A stretch of DNA of 39,432 nt from Bacteriovoracaceae bacterium (GCA_947463705.1 CANHSO010000006.1:1-39432); one strand, 5' to 3'. Counted from the stretch's first letter, positions 1 to 8,305 are shown. A program made the numbers and translations. Notes: a model not told the origin generated them from the sequence alone.

Positions 1-357
1 AAAGAAAAGGGTTACGTCACCTCTTGTTTGGGGCGCAAGCGAAAGCTGCCGGATATTCACTCCAAAAATCCAGCGATTCGAGGGAACGCTGAACGGATGG
101 CGATGAATACTCCGATTCAATCTACGGCGGCAGACTTAATGAAGTTGGCCATGATTGAGTTGGATCGACGACTCGAGACCGAAGGCTATCGTTCTCGTTT
201 GACCATCCAAGTGCATGACGAAGTTGTGCTCGACTGTCCAAAAGACGAAGTGGAAGCGGTGAAAAAGCTACTCACCGAAGTGATGGAGAATGCGATGACA
301 CTTTCAGTTCCTCTGAGAGTGAATGCTTCGTCGGGTGAAAATTGGATGCAGCTCTAG
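1..357 (+). CDS. polA: DNA polymerase I, C-terminal fragment (5' end outside window)
   Basis: This is the last ~118 codons of a family A DNA polymerase, the enzyme that fills gaps and replaces RNA primers. The frame is open from base 1, so the track's start at a TTG (base 28) is artificial. Residues 37-51 (TPIQSTAADLMKLAM) and the motif C sequence VHDE (71-74), which supplies a catalytic carboxylate in the palm, are family hallmarks. The protein ends ENWMQL, near the normal C-terminus of PolA. Only the palm/fingers end is visible, so the presence of 5'-3' or 3'-5' exonuclease domains cannot be judged. tyrS follows 51 bp downstream on the same strand. Confidence 0.95.
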   Translation, partial: KEKGYVTSCLGRKRKLPDIHSKNPAIRGNAERMAMNTPIQSTAADLMKLAMIELDRRLETEGYRSRLTIQVHDEVVLDCPKDEVEAVKKLLTEVMENAMTLSVPLRVNASSGENWMQL

Positions 358-408
358 GCTGCTCTGAAATCGGGAGCCGGTGGCTCTGAAAGAAATGGAA
401 TTAAAACT

Positions 409-1722
409 ATGAGTCAACATCAAACCCCACTGCGTGGATTTTACGAAGAGCTCGAAGCCCGAGGTATTGTTTATCAAGTGACCGGCCCCGAGCTGCGGGA
501 CGAAATGGAAAAAGAGTCCATGACCTTGTACTGCGGGATTGATCCTACAGCCGATAGCCTCCACATTGGGCATATGATGGGCTTGATTACGATGCGCCGT
601 TTTCAATTGGCAGGGCATCGAGTGATCGCAGTCGTTGGTGGGGCAACTGGGCTGATCGGTGATCCGAGCGGCAAATCTCAAGAGCGTAATTTGCTGGACC
701 GGGAAAGGATCGAGCATAACGTTCGCGGTATATCTAAGGTGGTCTCTCGATTTTTGGATTTTGAAGGTTCTAATTCTGCAATTTTGACGAACAATATGAA
801 TTGGTTCGAGTCGATGAGCATTCTAGATTTCCTTCGGGATGTGGGCAAGCACTTCACGATTAACTATATGATTGCCAAAGATTCAGTGAAGTCTCGCCTC
901 GAAGACCGCGAGAATGGACTTTCTTACACTGAGTTTTCTTACATGCTCTTGCAGGGGTATGACTTTTATCATTTAAATCGTGAACATCAGTGTCGTCTGC
1001 AGATTGGCGGAGCTGACCAGTGGGGAAACATTACGGCAGGCACGGAGATGATTCGCCGCCATGGTGCTTGGGAAGGTAAAGCCGCTGAGCACGTCTGGGG
1101 GCTCACTTGGCCGCTGCTGACCAAATCCGATGGGACTAAGTTTGGAAAATCAGAGAGTGGAGCCGTTTGGTTGACTCCCGATAAGACGAGCCCTTATCAA
1201 TTCTATCAGTTCTTAGTTCGGACGCCGGATGCGGATGTGATGTCGCTGATTAAGTACCTCACCTTCCTTAATCTGACTGAAATTGGGCGCCTAGAGGCGT
1301 CTTTAAAAGCTTACCCTGAAAAACGAGAAGCCCAAAGTGCACTGGCTCGTGAACTAACCACACTGGTTCATGGCGAAGCAGAATACCTCAAAGCAAAAGC
1401 TGCCACTGAGGCTCTGTTTGGTCAGGACCTCAGTGTCCTGGACTCCAAGACATTACTCGAAGTCTTTGCCGATGCTCCGTCAACGGATTGTGAGATGGCT
1501 GAGGTTGAGAAAGGCTTCCCTGTGGTGGATCTTATGGTTCGAACTCGGCTGTCGAATTCTAAGGGCGAGGCCCGCAAAGATATTCAAGGCGGCGGCGTCT
1601 ACGTCAATAATGTTCGTGTGACTGACGGCGCAGCTCTAGTTAACTTGACTCAGCTGATTGATCGGAGCTATGTCGTCCTTCGAAAAGGAAAGAAAAACCA
1701 TCATTTAGTCGCGTTTCGGTAG
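409..1722 (+). CDS. tyrS: Tyrosyl-tRNA synthetase
   Basis: Class I aminoacyl-tRNA synthetase that charges tRNA-Tyr with tyrosine in the cytoplasm. The 437-aa length suits the bacterial TyrRS family. The Rossmann-fold signature HIGH is at residues 52-55, the KMSKS-type loop appears as KFGKS (244-248), and the tyrosine-binding region includes GGADQWGNI near 200-208. The last ~65 residues (DLMVRTRLSNSKGEARKDI onward) match an S4-type RNA-binding domain. The ATG at 409 fits the family N-terminus, although the Shine-Dalgarno sequence is weak. It may be co-transcribed with polA. The minus-strand ORF at 304-717 is its shadow. Confidence 0.97.
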   Translation: MSQHQTPLRGFYEELEARGIVYQVTGPELRDEMEKESMTLYCGIDPTADSLHIGHMMGLITMRRFQLAGHRVIAVVGGATGLIGDPSGKSQERNLLDRERIEHNVRGISKVVSRFLDFEGSNSAILTNNMNWFESMSILDFLRDVGKHFTINYMIAKDSVKSRLEDRENGLSYTEFSYMLLQGYDFYHLNREHQCRLQIGGADQWGNITAGTEMIRRHGAWEGKAAEHVWGLTWPLLTKSDGTKFGKSESGAVWLTPDKTSPYQFYQFLVRTPDADVMSLIKYLTFLNLTEIGRLEASLKAYPEKREAQSALARELTTLVHGEAEYLKAKAATEALFGQDLSVLDSKTLLEVFADAPSTDCEMAEVEKGFPVVDLMVRTRLSNSKGEARKDIQGGGVYVNNVRVTDGAALVNLTQLIDRSYVVLRKGKKNHHLVAFR

Positions 1723-1738
1723 CAACTGGAGTTTTTGG

Positions 1739-2266
1739 TCATAATGAGTTGAGCGGTCTAGCGCCCAGTTTTTTCATGATCTCGCTTTGGAACCGAATCC
1801 AAGGAGTCATTCCCAGGGTGATGACCCGTTCTGCGTGTATGGGATGGACTGGGAGACTGCTTAACCACGATTTTGCCTGAACCAGAGCTTCCTGGACTGT
1901 GAGTGAACCACCTTGTGACGTGGGATTGATTGTTGCCCTGAGATCGACTGAGCTTTCAATCCATTCGCGGTAAAAAGGGTAGGCCCAGAGATGGAATTCA
2001 AGCACTGCGGGTAAGTTGATTTCTCTTACTGTTCCGTCGAGTTCGGCGTATGGGGATGTCTTGGCGATCTTGAGAGGTGCTTGGATAAACCAGTCTTTTT
2101 GAAATTGATACGGGCTTTTTGGTTTTTTTTCCTGTTGTTCTTCCCGAATTTCACTGGCTTTTTCGAGAAGTTCGAACAGCTCCTCTTCTCCAAAATAGGC
2201 GGCGAGTCGTTGCAGAACGTGAGCATGAGTGATGAGGAGCTGCGTTAAAAGTTCAGCAACAGTCAT
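1739..2266 (-). CDS. Hypothetical protein, third gene of a small minus-strand operon
   Basis: I do not recognise this 175-aa protein. I chose the ATG at 2266 (MTVAELLTQLL) because the track's longer N-terminus overlaps the preceding gene in another frame and reads like noise, while this ATG lies 7 bp after that gene's stop. The protein is probably cytoplasmic: no signal peptide, an N-terminal amphipathic helical stretch (residues ~1-45) rich in Leu and Glu, then a mixed segment with many Trp and Pro. It converges on tyrS with a 16-bp gap. Co-transcription with the two upstream unknown genes is inferred from spacing. Confidence 0.7.
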   Translation of the reverse strand: MTVAELLTQLLITHAHVLQRLAAYFGEEELFELLEKASEIREEQQEKKPKSPYQFQKDWFIQAPLKIAKTSPYAELDGTVREINLPAVLEFHLWAYPFYREWIESSVDLRATINPTSQGGSLTVQEALVQAKSWLSSLPVHPIHAERVITLGMTPWIRFQSEIMKKLGARPLNSL

Positions 2267-2273
2267 AGAATGA

Positions 2274-2648
2274 TTACTTCGGTGATGCCTTGAGGATTGT
2301 AGTGCATTGGGAAGGGGCTCTGCGAAATGATCTCCCCGTGTTCCGGAGTGCCTGCAGTGCTTCAATGACCTTGACCATTCCAGTGTCGGGTTGGCGTGAT
2401 CTGCGAGTTGCTAGAGGACCGGTCCCCGTGGGTTTCTGGGAGGGAGGGGTGACGGGAGCGGGCTTTTGGATGAAGTGGTCTTGAAGTGCTCTGCGCGTCA
2501 ACTCTCCAAGTTGAGAAAGGATCCCGAGTGAATAGTAGGGGTTCTGAACCGAGTTCGGTAGCTCGGTCTCAAATGTAGCTGAGGTCGCTAATAGATTTCG
2601 GGTCGGAGGTGTCATGAGTTCTGGTGGTTGGTTTAGCGACTGATCCAC
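2274..2648 (-). CDS. Hypothetical small protein, translationally coupled to the upstream gene
   Basis: Unrecognised 124-aa protein. The track starts this frame at 2876, but that part lies inside the upstream gene and reads like shadow. A GTG at 2648 is preceded by the sequence GAAGGAG at about 6 bp spacing, which decides the start. It overlaps the end of the upstream gene by 16 bp, the pattern of translational coupling. The product is rich in Pro, Thr, Gln and Arg, has a helical middle segment (YYSLGILSQLGELTRRAL) and no signal peptide. An alternative ATG is at 2614. A single frameshifted gene with the upstream ORF is possible but less likely given the good ribosome site. Confidence 0.55.
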   Translation of the reverse strand: MDQSLNQPPELMTPPTRNLLATSATFETELPNSVQNPYYSLGILSQLGELTRRALQDHFIQKPAPVTPPSQKPTGTGPLATRRSRQPDTGMVKVIEALQALRNTGRSFRRAPSQCTTILKASPK

Positions 2649-3073
2649 AACGGGACTCCTTCGAGCTGAGAGGTGAGGGTGTTCTGGGTCTTGACGCCGA
2701 AATCTTCCATCGAAATCCCCACTGATTTCCATTTGAGAGAAACTAAATTTTTCTTCAGGGTTTGCACCTGTGCTGGCTGAACCGTTAATCTTTGTCCTGG
2801 AGTTTTGGTTTCGCCACAGCCGAGCAGAAGGAGGTGATAAGTGGCTTGGTTTTTCTGAACTGGCAGGTAGACGCACTCTCCTGGTAATCCCGAGATAGCC
2901 CCATTTTGAAGCTGGTTCGAGATCGCTCCTTGAAAATACCAGTCTAAGCGGCCAATTAGACCTCTGGGGGGGCGTTCATTCTGGAAAAAAGTAGCGATCA
3001 GGCACTGGACTTGTCCTGAAAAAAGGGCTTGCTCAGCGGACGAGATCTCTAATTCGGATGAGGTTGGCGTCAT
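2633..3073 (-). CDS. M17 leucyl-aminopeptidase N-terminal-domain-like protein (no catalytic domain)
   Basis: About 146 residues resembling the N-terminal, macro-like domain of M17 (PepA/leucyl aminopeptidase) proteins: GLIGRLDWYFQGAISNQL, then GLPGECVYLPVQ, a hydrophobic strand YHLLLLGCGE and a following helix. In PepA this domain precedes the metal-binding peptidase domain, but here the reading frame stops where the linker would begin, and the next gene carries no peptidase motifs. It may therefore be a stand-alone macro-like fold used for binding. ATG 3073 is chosen; a GTG at 3079 is also possible and neither has a good Shine-Dalgarno site. It is first of three genes on the minus strand and divergent from nusB across ~170 bp of A/T-rich DNA. 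Confidence 0.6.
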   Translation of the reverse strand: MTPTSSELEISSAEQALFSGQVQCLIATFFQNERPPRGLIGRLDWYFQGAISNQLQNGAISGLPGECVYLPVQKNQATYHLLLLGCGETKTPGQRLTVQPAQVQTLKKNLVSLKWKSVGISMEDFGVKTQNTLTSQLEGVPLWISR

Positions 3074-3246
3074 GATCACTGTTTTTAGTTTAACTAAATT
3101 TGGGTCCTATGCGCAAGATCTTTACAAAGAGCCTGAGTTGAAGATTGGGCTACCAAATTTGTCCATCTTATGCTAGAAATTGGGCCTTTCTTAAAATTTT
3201 AGACACGCACGCTTAACCCATATTACTCAGTGAGATCAGGTGACCC

Positions 3247-3690
3247 ATGACATCCCGCCATCGAGCCCGAGAAATTGCTCTTCAAATTCTTTATCGCTAT
3301 GATCTGGCGCAACGTATTCCGTCTGGACATGGACAGCCTCGGTGGGTCAATGAACTGATCGACCACTATAATCACTTTCAAGTTCCTGCGGAAATCCGCC
3401 CTTTCGTTGGCGAACTCGTTGCGGGCACCTTGACGTCCCTATCCGACCTGGATGCGCACCTTGAAAAGCATACTGCTAACTGGAAAGTTTCCCGTCTGAG
3501 TTCCGTAGACCGTTGCATCCTGAGGATGGCGGTTTATGAGATGCTGCATGCTCCTTTGATGCCGAGAGCCGTGATCATTGACGAAGCAATCGAGCTAGCT
3601 AAATCTTTTGGATCAGATGATAGCTCTGGTTTTGTGAATGGAATTTTGGACCGTGTGTTGATTCCTGAGACTGAGAAAACTGGTACCTGA
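3247..3690 (+). CDS. nusB: Transcription antitermination factor NusB
   Basis: 147-aa all-helical RNA-binding protein that joins NusE (S10) at boxA sequences in rRNA antitermination. The N-terminus MTSRHRAREIALQILYRYD is the classic NusB opening, and the later segment WKVSRLSSVDRCILRMAVYE followed by VIIDEAIELAKSFGSDDSS and FVNGILDRV are family signatures. The start is supported by AGGTGA just upstream. It stands alone here, without the rib genes that often precede it. Confidence 0.96.
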   Translation: MTSRHRAREIALQILYRYDLAQRIPSGHGQPRWVNELIDHYNHFQVPAEIRPFVGELVAGTLTSLSDLDAHLEKHTANWKVSRLSSVDRCILRMAVYEMLHAPLMPRAVIIDEAIELAKSFGSDDSSGFVNGILDRVLIPETEKTGT

Positions 3691-3697
3691 CAAATGA

Positions 3698-3726
3698 TTG
3701 ACGATTTTTCTTTTTTTGATTCTATT
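3698..3726 (+). promoter_or_regulatory. Candidate sigma70-type promoter for the beta-barrel gene
   Basis: TTGACG and TCTATT are separated by 17 bp in the A/T-rich gap between nusB and the outer-membrane protein gene. The -35 matches 5 of 6 consensus bases and the -10 matches 4 of 6. It would give an mRNA leader of about 40 bases before the GTG start at 3772. This is pattern matching only. Confidence 0.3.
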
Positions 3727-3771
3727 TAAAATATTTAACTTTTTATCAAGTTCAACTTAGACTGATAGAGA

Positions 3772-4551
3772 GTGAAATTAAAAGAGAAATCCTCTCACCG
3801 CTTTTGTCTAATTCTTTTTGGATGCTTTTTTGTGGCGCTCACGGCGCTCACAATTTCTTCAGAAATGGTCTGTGCTGCATCTGCTGTTAAGCGTTCTCCC
3901 CAATCTGAAAAAATTGACCTAGACGCCTTGAGTAAAGTCTATGGCTCCGATACTGGGAGCAAAGGCAGTGTCGTCCAAAACCGTACCTTCAAAAAGGAAG
4001 GTAAGCTGAGTTTTGAGGTACTTGGAGGCGTCACGGGACATGACCCATTTCTCTCTGGGAAGTATGTTGGCGGACTTCTGGGATATAATTTTAATGAGTA
4101 CCTTGGCGTAAATCTCTTTTATTGGAAGGTTTGGGATGTGGACTCGTCCGCAATGAAAACTCTGAGAGATCAAGCTCAATTAACTTCGCAGGATTTCTAT
4201 GGAGTGAACGTCAATCGAATTTCCACCAATCTTGGACTTGAGGTGAACTGGTATATCTTATACGGTAAGCTCAGTCTTTTGGGGCTTTCAATTCTTCATT
4301 TTGATTTGTTCCTCACCGGAGGGGTGGGGCGCTTGGGTACTCAAAATGGGATGATTTATTCGCCATGGATAGGGGTTGGGCAGCAGGTCTATGCGAGCCA
4401 AAAATTGGCAATTCGGCTCAACTATCGATTCCTCTATTATTCTGAAAAAATACTCGAGCAAAATGTGCCCGGCCTAAATGGTAAATACCTTTTTTCGCAA
4501 GAAACATTGAATCATGCCCTGGATTTGGGATTGGTTTTTTATTTATTTTGA
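3772..4551 (+). CDS. Outer-membrane beta-barrel protein (OMP_myx_plus-like; possible Glt partner)
   Basis: 259-aa exported protein. A hydrophobic signal peptide (about residues 10-35, FCLILFGCFFVALTAL) ends near VCA-AS. After a linker the mature part shows alternating aromatic/hydrophobic strands (KLSFEVLGGVTGHDPF, YVGGLLGYNFNEYLGVNLFYWKV) ending in a phenylalanine (LVFYLF), as expected for BAM-inserted barrels. The pattern resembles the myxobacterial/Bdellovibrio family of outer-membrane barrels found beside gliding genes. The start is GTG, preceded by GATAGAGAG. It lies close to the Glt-like operon, so a role like that of GltA/GltB (outer-membrane anchorage of the gliding complex) is plausible but inferred from location and fold only. 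Confidence 0.75.
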   Translation: MKLKEKSSHRFCLILFGCFFVALTALTISSEMVCAASAVKRSPQSEKIDLDALSKVYGSDTGSKGSVVQNRTFKKEGKLSFEVLGGVTGHDPFLSGKYVGGLLGYNFNEYLGVNLFYWKVWDVDSSAMKTLRDQAQLTSQDFYGVNVNRISTNLGLEVNWYILYGKLSLLGLSILHFDLFLTGGVGRLGTQNGMIYSPWIGVGQQVYASQKLAIRLNYRFLYYSEKILEQNVPGLNGKYLFSQETLNHALDLGLVFYLF

Positions 4552-4566
4552 AATGCGGAGAGAGAC

Positions 4567-5061
4567 ATGACAGTCAGTGAGAATCAAGTTTATCTAAGCC
4601 GAGGTAAAAAAATCTACGGACCATTTTCTGAGGAACAAATCCGTCAGTTTGAGATCTCGGGTGAGCTAGAAAAATATTCTTGGATCTGTCGGAATCGAGA
4701 AGTCGGATGGAAACCTACGGTTCCTCCTCCACCTTCCTTGCCGCCGCTGCCCTCGCCAGATTTAAAAAACTCTCAACCTAATAAAATATCCCAAAAATCA
4801 TTGGCTCTTTGTTATTCTCGAGATCAAATCTTGTCTGGAGAGTTGAAGAATTTTACCTCTACAGGCTGTGCCTTTCTCCAGGTTCAGCCTGCGCAATCGA
4901 CCCTTCCTTTGCTGACGGTGGGCCTGAAGGTGAGAGTGAATATTTTGAATCTAGACGCCTCACAAACGGAGACGATTGACGCCAGTGTTCAAGATTTTAA
5001 GAAAATCGGAGGATCTTGGGAGTATCAACTGACTTGGAGAAAATCTGATCAATCGGCATGA
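4567..5061 (+). CDS. GYF_2-domain protein with a degenerate PilZ-like C-terminus
   Basis: 164-aa cytoplasmic protein. Residues ~5-50 (VYLSRGKKIYGPFSEEQIRQF ... SWICRNREVGWKP) match the bacterial GYF_2 domain, which binds proline-rich peptides. A proline-rich linker follows (residues ~55-75). Residues ~78-160 look like a PilZ-type barrel: the segment LKNFTSTGCAFLQ resembles the DxSxxG PilZ motif, but the position-3 residue is Thr and the RxxxR half is not evident, so c-di-GMP binding is doubtful. A good Shine-Dalgarno (GGAGAGAGAC) precedes the ATG. It sits 15 bp after the barrel gene, probably in one operon, and converges on the TPR gene with a 1-bp gap. GltJ of Myxococcus also carries a GYF domain, which suggests a motor-regulation role. 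Confidence 0.65.
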   Translation: MTVSENQVYLSRGKKIYGPFSEEQIRQFEISGELEKYSWICRNREVGWKPTVPPPPSLPPLPSPDLKNSQPNKISQKSLALCYSRDQILSGELKNFTSTGCAFLQVQPAQSTLPLLTVGLKVRVNILNLDASQTETIDASVQDFKKIGGSWEYQLTWRKSDQSA

Positions 5062-5062
5062 G

Positions 5063-6751
5063 TTAGTCTTTACACTGATTGGTTAAATCCACCTGGATGG
5101 CACCAATCTCATCTTCCCAAATCTCCTTGTTCTCGTTGTCCGAAAGTGTGTACCTGCCCCAATCTAGGACTGGCAGCTTGGAATCACTTGAAAGAGATCC
5201 TTTGACCGCAGTGACTTCAGTATTTTGACTCAATGCTTGAAGTAATTTAGCAGTTTTAGCTGAGGTAAAAATTTCAATTTCAATCATCCTGCTGTTTTCA
5301 TAGGCTCTTAGCCATTTTTCGATCAGCGATTCATTGATCTTTGATAGTTCGCCGTTGATCTTTTGGATCAGTGAGGCGGTCATATTGTTTAAATTAGTTT
5401 GGTATTGGCTCAGACCATTGGATAAGTTGATATTCATACCTGCGAGAGAACGCTTGAGAGGATCCTCGCTATTTTTACCTGGAGATTCGGATCGTATTTT
5501 TTCTCGAATTTGATCAGTAGCGATGTCCTCGTCAGAGACGAGATTGAGTTCTTTTTGTGCTTGAATAAATGCGATTGAATTGAGCCACTGGGAAATCACC
5601 TTTTCAGGAACGAGCTTTTGACTTTTGTCTTTCATTTGCATTTTCAGCATCTGATGAAGATTATAAGCTTGAGCCGAATTTTTTTGATTTTGATGCCAGC
5701 GATAGAGCCAGCCGTAAACTCCATCATACTCCTTGTGAAATATTTTAAGAGCGTCAATTGCAGACGCGTAGTTACAGCTTGAGATTGCTGACATGGCAAC
5801 AATTAACGGAACTTCGGGTTGAAAAGAGTTTTTCATAGAGAAGGCAAGAAGACCATAGGCCTGGTCAATCGCATGTTTATAGTCTTCTTTCTTGATAAAA
5901 GACCAGCCCTTCCCGAGCAAGCTGTCGATGAAGACGGGTGATTTCTGATCCACCTTTGAAAACCAGGAAATGGATTGATCATACTGACCCAGGTTGTAGT
6001 AGGCTCGACCTAGATTCATTTGAATACGAGACCGATTCCTTTTAATTTCTGGAGGTAGATAAGGGGCCTTTTCTAATTTAGAGAAATAAGTCACCACATT
6101 CGATTCATTACCTTGGAGAGAATACTCGGAGCCTACAATGAGGCTTTCGTAAGGGCTTCCGTGGGGTATGAGTGCTAGCTCTTGGGGGTGCTGGGTAATT
6201 GAGCTGGTTCGAGTAAGCTTCCTCAATGCGAGGGAGGTGAGTGCTGAGTAGGCCTTTTGAGCTTGGTCCGGTCTCAGTAGCCTGAGGTTCAGTGTTTTTA
6301 ATACTTGAAGTGAATCTGCTGGATATTCCATTGACTGGAATTTCTGATGAATTTCGTAAAGACAGTCGAGAGATGCAAGTTTTATGTGCGAGAGATTGGG
6401 TGGCGTGCTTCGCCAGAGATTGGAAAATCCGTTGAATGCAAGGTGCACCAAACCAAGTCGAAGTGCTGAGCGATTAAATAGATACAAGGCGATTCTTTGA
6501 GTTTCTGGGTTTTTGGATGTTGATTTGATTTGATGAGCGCTTGTTAAAGTTTCAAGATCATCGGATTCGTTGCTCTTTGAATCGATCATTCTTTGAAGGT
6601 TTTCGGGGTAACGAGCAATTTGCGTCCATTTTTCTCGATCTGTGCAACTTTCGTAGACCTGAGGGAGAGAGGCGGCCTCCACTCTTTGAGTGAGATAGAG
6701 TAAAACTATCCCGATAGTCCATACGAGACCCACCCTCGACTCTGGTGCCAT
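5063..6751 (-). CDS. Exported TPR protein, Glt gliding complex (GltC/GltE-type)
   Basis: Periplasmic protein of about 562 residues. I chose the ATG at 6751, 7 bp after the stop of the preceding gene and preceded by AGAAGG. The longer track start would read into that gene. From this ATG there is a typical signal peptide (VGLVWTIGIVLLYL ... VEA-AS). The central part contains TPR-like helical pairs, most clearly LGRAYYNLGQYDQSISWFSK and GKGWSFIKKEDYKHAIDQ. The C-terminal third is predicted helical/coiled and ends with a conserved-looking acidic/aromatic segment and a final Cys. It is the last gene of the Agl-Glt-like operon. Which Myxococcus TPR protein it matches cannot be fixed by eye. Confidence 0.75.
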   Translation of the reverse strand: MAPESRVGLVWTIGIVLLYLTQRVEAASLPQVYESCTDREKWTQIARYPENLQRMIDSKSNESDDLETLTSAHQIKSTSKNPETQRIALYLFNRSALRLGLVHLAFNGFSNLWRSTPPNLSHIKLASLDCLYEIHQKFQSMEYPADSLQVLKTLNLRLLRPDQAQKAYSALTSLALRKLTRTSSITQHPQELALIPHGSPYESLIVGSEYSLQGNESNVVTYFSKLEKAPYLPPEIKRNRSRIQMNLGRAYYNLGQYDQSISWFSKVDQKSPVFIDSLLGKGWSFIKKEDYKHAIDQAYGLLAFSMKNSFQPEVPLIVAMSAISSCNYASAIDALKIFHKEYDGVYGWLYRWHQNQKNSAQAYNLHQMLKMQMKDKSQKLVPEKVISQWLNSIAFIQAQKELNLVSDEDIATDQIREKIRSESPGKNSEDPLKRSLAGMNINLSNGLSQYQTNLNNMTASLIQKINGELSKINESLIEKWLRAYENSRMIEIEIFTSAKTAKLLQALSQNTEVTAVKGSLSSDSKLPVLDWGRYTLSDNENKEIWEDEIGAIQVDLTNQCKD

Positions 6752-6758
6752 AGGCCTT

Positions 6759-7922
6759 CTAGCCTTGGCCCAGCATTTTGAAAATAAACGGGTAGTCCAC
6801 GGATACATCTATACCGCCTTTGGGCTTTGGAAAGCGAAATGTACTGAGCTTTCTCATGATACAGTTTGATAGCTGGTCACTGGGGAGAGTTGAGCTGGTT
6901 ATAGAAACTTTTTTAACGCTTCCGCTCCCGCCAATGACAAATCGAACCACAACCCTACCGCTGATATTGGGTTGAGCAATAATTGCTGCTTCATGGCAAT
7001 ACCGAATTGAGTCCATATGTTTGTGAATAATTTGTCCGACCTCGTCAGCTAGGAGACCTTTTTCACTCATCGAGGGCATCGCAGTGTTATCAATAATGTC
7101 ACCACTCAGCTTCCCTTTGATACCCTTGTAATTCTCGAGACCTTCAACAGATGAGATTTGTCTAGTTGAGGGTTTCCCTGAATTTTTCTGAGAGAGATTA
7201 AGATCTGCTTCCTTTGAAATGGACTGAGCCTCTGTTTTGAAAAGATTACTTTGCTGTAGGGACTTATTTTGAGTCGGGCGACTGGGGTTTTTTGTAAGAG
7301 TAAGTGCTGAAGAAAAGAGCTGAGCGAGCGAGGCCGGAGCTTGCGTGCGAGCCTTAGGTTGGGTTTTCTTGGTCGGTCTGGTTGGATTCCAAGCGGGCGG
7401 AGGTGCTGCAACCACTACAGGTGCAGGTGTCTGAGCGACGGGACGCTTAACGAAGTACTTAACTGTGGGGGCTACTTCTTTCTCTATCACTACACTCGTC
7501 TGTTTTTGAGCTTCGGGAGAGAATAAAGCAAAAAGAGCGAGGATTGCGAGAGTTCCTACTGAAAGTCTCCCAAAGAAAGTTTCTTCTAAGGGACGTTTGG
7601 GAGTTGTTTGTTGAAAGAGGAGAGACGCTCCCAGTTGAAAAAGATGACTTGCCGATGAAAGTCGTTTGAGAGATATTTTTAAATTTGGCTCTAGATCGAC
7701 ATGAATAGCTGTATTTTTTGATTGATTTTCAAGGTAATAAAACGAAGGTTTTTGATCTCGAGATGGATTGGGGTCGAGTAAGCGGATGAGTGGTCCTGTA
7801 GGCGTATTTTCGAGTGCCCAGCGAGAAGTATCGCCAAGCAAAAGCGGTTGATCGGGATTCCAGATTTGGACCCTCACGATTTGACCTTGCTGGGTGATGA
7901 CTTTAAAGTGAGATTCTCTCAT
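6759..7922 (-). CDS. GltG/PglI-like transmembrane protein with TonB-type (AgmX/PglI) tail
   Basis: 387-aa inner-membrane protein. Residues 1-~105 form a cytoplasmic beta-rich domain that could be a degenerate FHA-like fold. One transmembrane helix lies at ~117-136 (RLSVGTLAILALFALF). A long Pro/Gln/Ser-rich periplasmic region follows, then a C-terminal ~95-residue domain (VGQIIHKHMDSIRYCHE ... ISGRVVVRFVIGGSGSV) typical of the AgmX/PglI C-terminal, TonB_C-like family. This architecture matches GltG of the Myxococcus gliding complex, which spans the periplasm and is energised by the AglRQS motor. It starts at an ATG overlapping the upstream stop by 4 bp. The TPR gene follows 7 bp later. Confidence 0.8.
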   Translation of the reverse strand: MRESHFKVITQQGQIVRVQIWNPDQPLLLGDTSRWALENTPTGPLIRLLDPNPSRDQKPSFYYLENQSKNTAIHVDLEPNLKISLKRLSSASHLFQLGASLLFQQTTPKRPLEETFFGRLSVGTLAILALFALFSPEAQKQTSVVIEKEVAPTVKYFVKRPVAQTPAPVVVAAPPPAWNPTRPTKKTQPKARTQAPASLAQLFSSALTLTKNPSRPTQNKSLQQSNLFKTEAQSISKEADLNLSQKNSGKPSTRQISSVEGLENYKGIKGKLSGDIIDNTAMPSMSEKGLLADEVGQIIHKHMDSIRYCHEAAIIAQPNISGRVVVRFVIGGSGSVKKVSITSSTLPSDQLSNCIMRKLSTFRFPKPKGGIDVSVDYPFIFKMLGQG

Positions 7923-8305
7923 TGCTCTAAACTCATTTTTCTCGCTTCTTCAATCATCTCATGCCTCAGATTGTCGCGGATTTTGTAAAAAATCTTTCTC
8001 TTGGAGCCCTTTCGAGCTGTCGAAAGCAGGAGGTTGTAAGGGTTCTTGTCTGCTCCTTCTACGAGTTCTTCATCAAACGACAGGGAGGTATTTCTTTTAC
8101 CCTGGACTGGAGGTTGGATAGGCTTTCCCGGGGCTGCCGTGGGAGGGGACAATTGCAAGCGAGCGGGCTGTGACATGATGGCCCTGCTGGGCGGGATGGT
8201 TTTCTGCTGTGCGCCAAATGCTTGGGTGGCTACACCCAACCCGACAAGTAGAGTGATAACCAAGCTAGCCATCCTTCGTATTCTGGTCAACTTTGTATCA
8301 AGCAT
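7919..8305 (-). CDS. Small exported protein of the gliding operon
   Basis: 128-aa protein with an N-terminal signal peptide (SLVITLLVGLGVATQAFGA, cleavage near FGA-QQ). A Pro-rich linker (residues ~35-70) leads to a compact C-terminal motif, SLSFDEELVEGADKNPYNLLL, followed by a basic/helical tail ending ARKMSLEQ. Short exported proteins of this build occur in gliding gene clusters of myxobacteria and Bdellovibrio; a CglF-like identity is possible but I cannot confirm it. It overlaps the GltG-like gene by 4 bp (ATGA), so translation is coupled. A 73-bp gap separates it from the large TPR gene upstream. Confidence 0.7.
   Translation of the reverse strand: MLDTKLTRIRRMASLVITLLVGLGVATQAFGAQQKTIPPSRAIMSQPARLQLSPPTAAPGKPIQPPVQGKRNTSLSFDEELVEGADKNPYNLLLSTARKGSKRKIFYKIRDNLRHEMIEEARKMSLEQ

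Noticed and set aside
304-717. Minus-strand 137-aa ORF
   Set aside because: Lies wholly opposite polA/tyrS with no family features or ribosome site; a shadow of tyrS.
2649-2876. Upstream part of the 2274-2876 minus ORF
   Set aside because: Overlaps the M17-like gene in another frame and reads as low-complexity noise; the GTG at 2648 with GAAGGAG is the better start.
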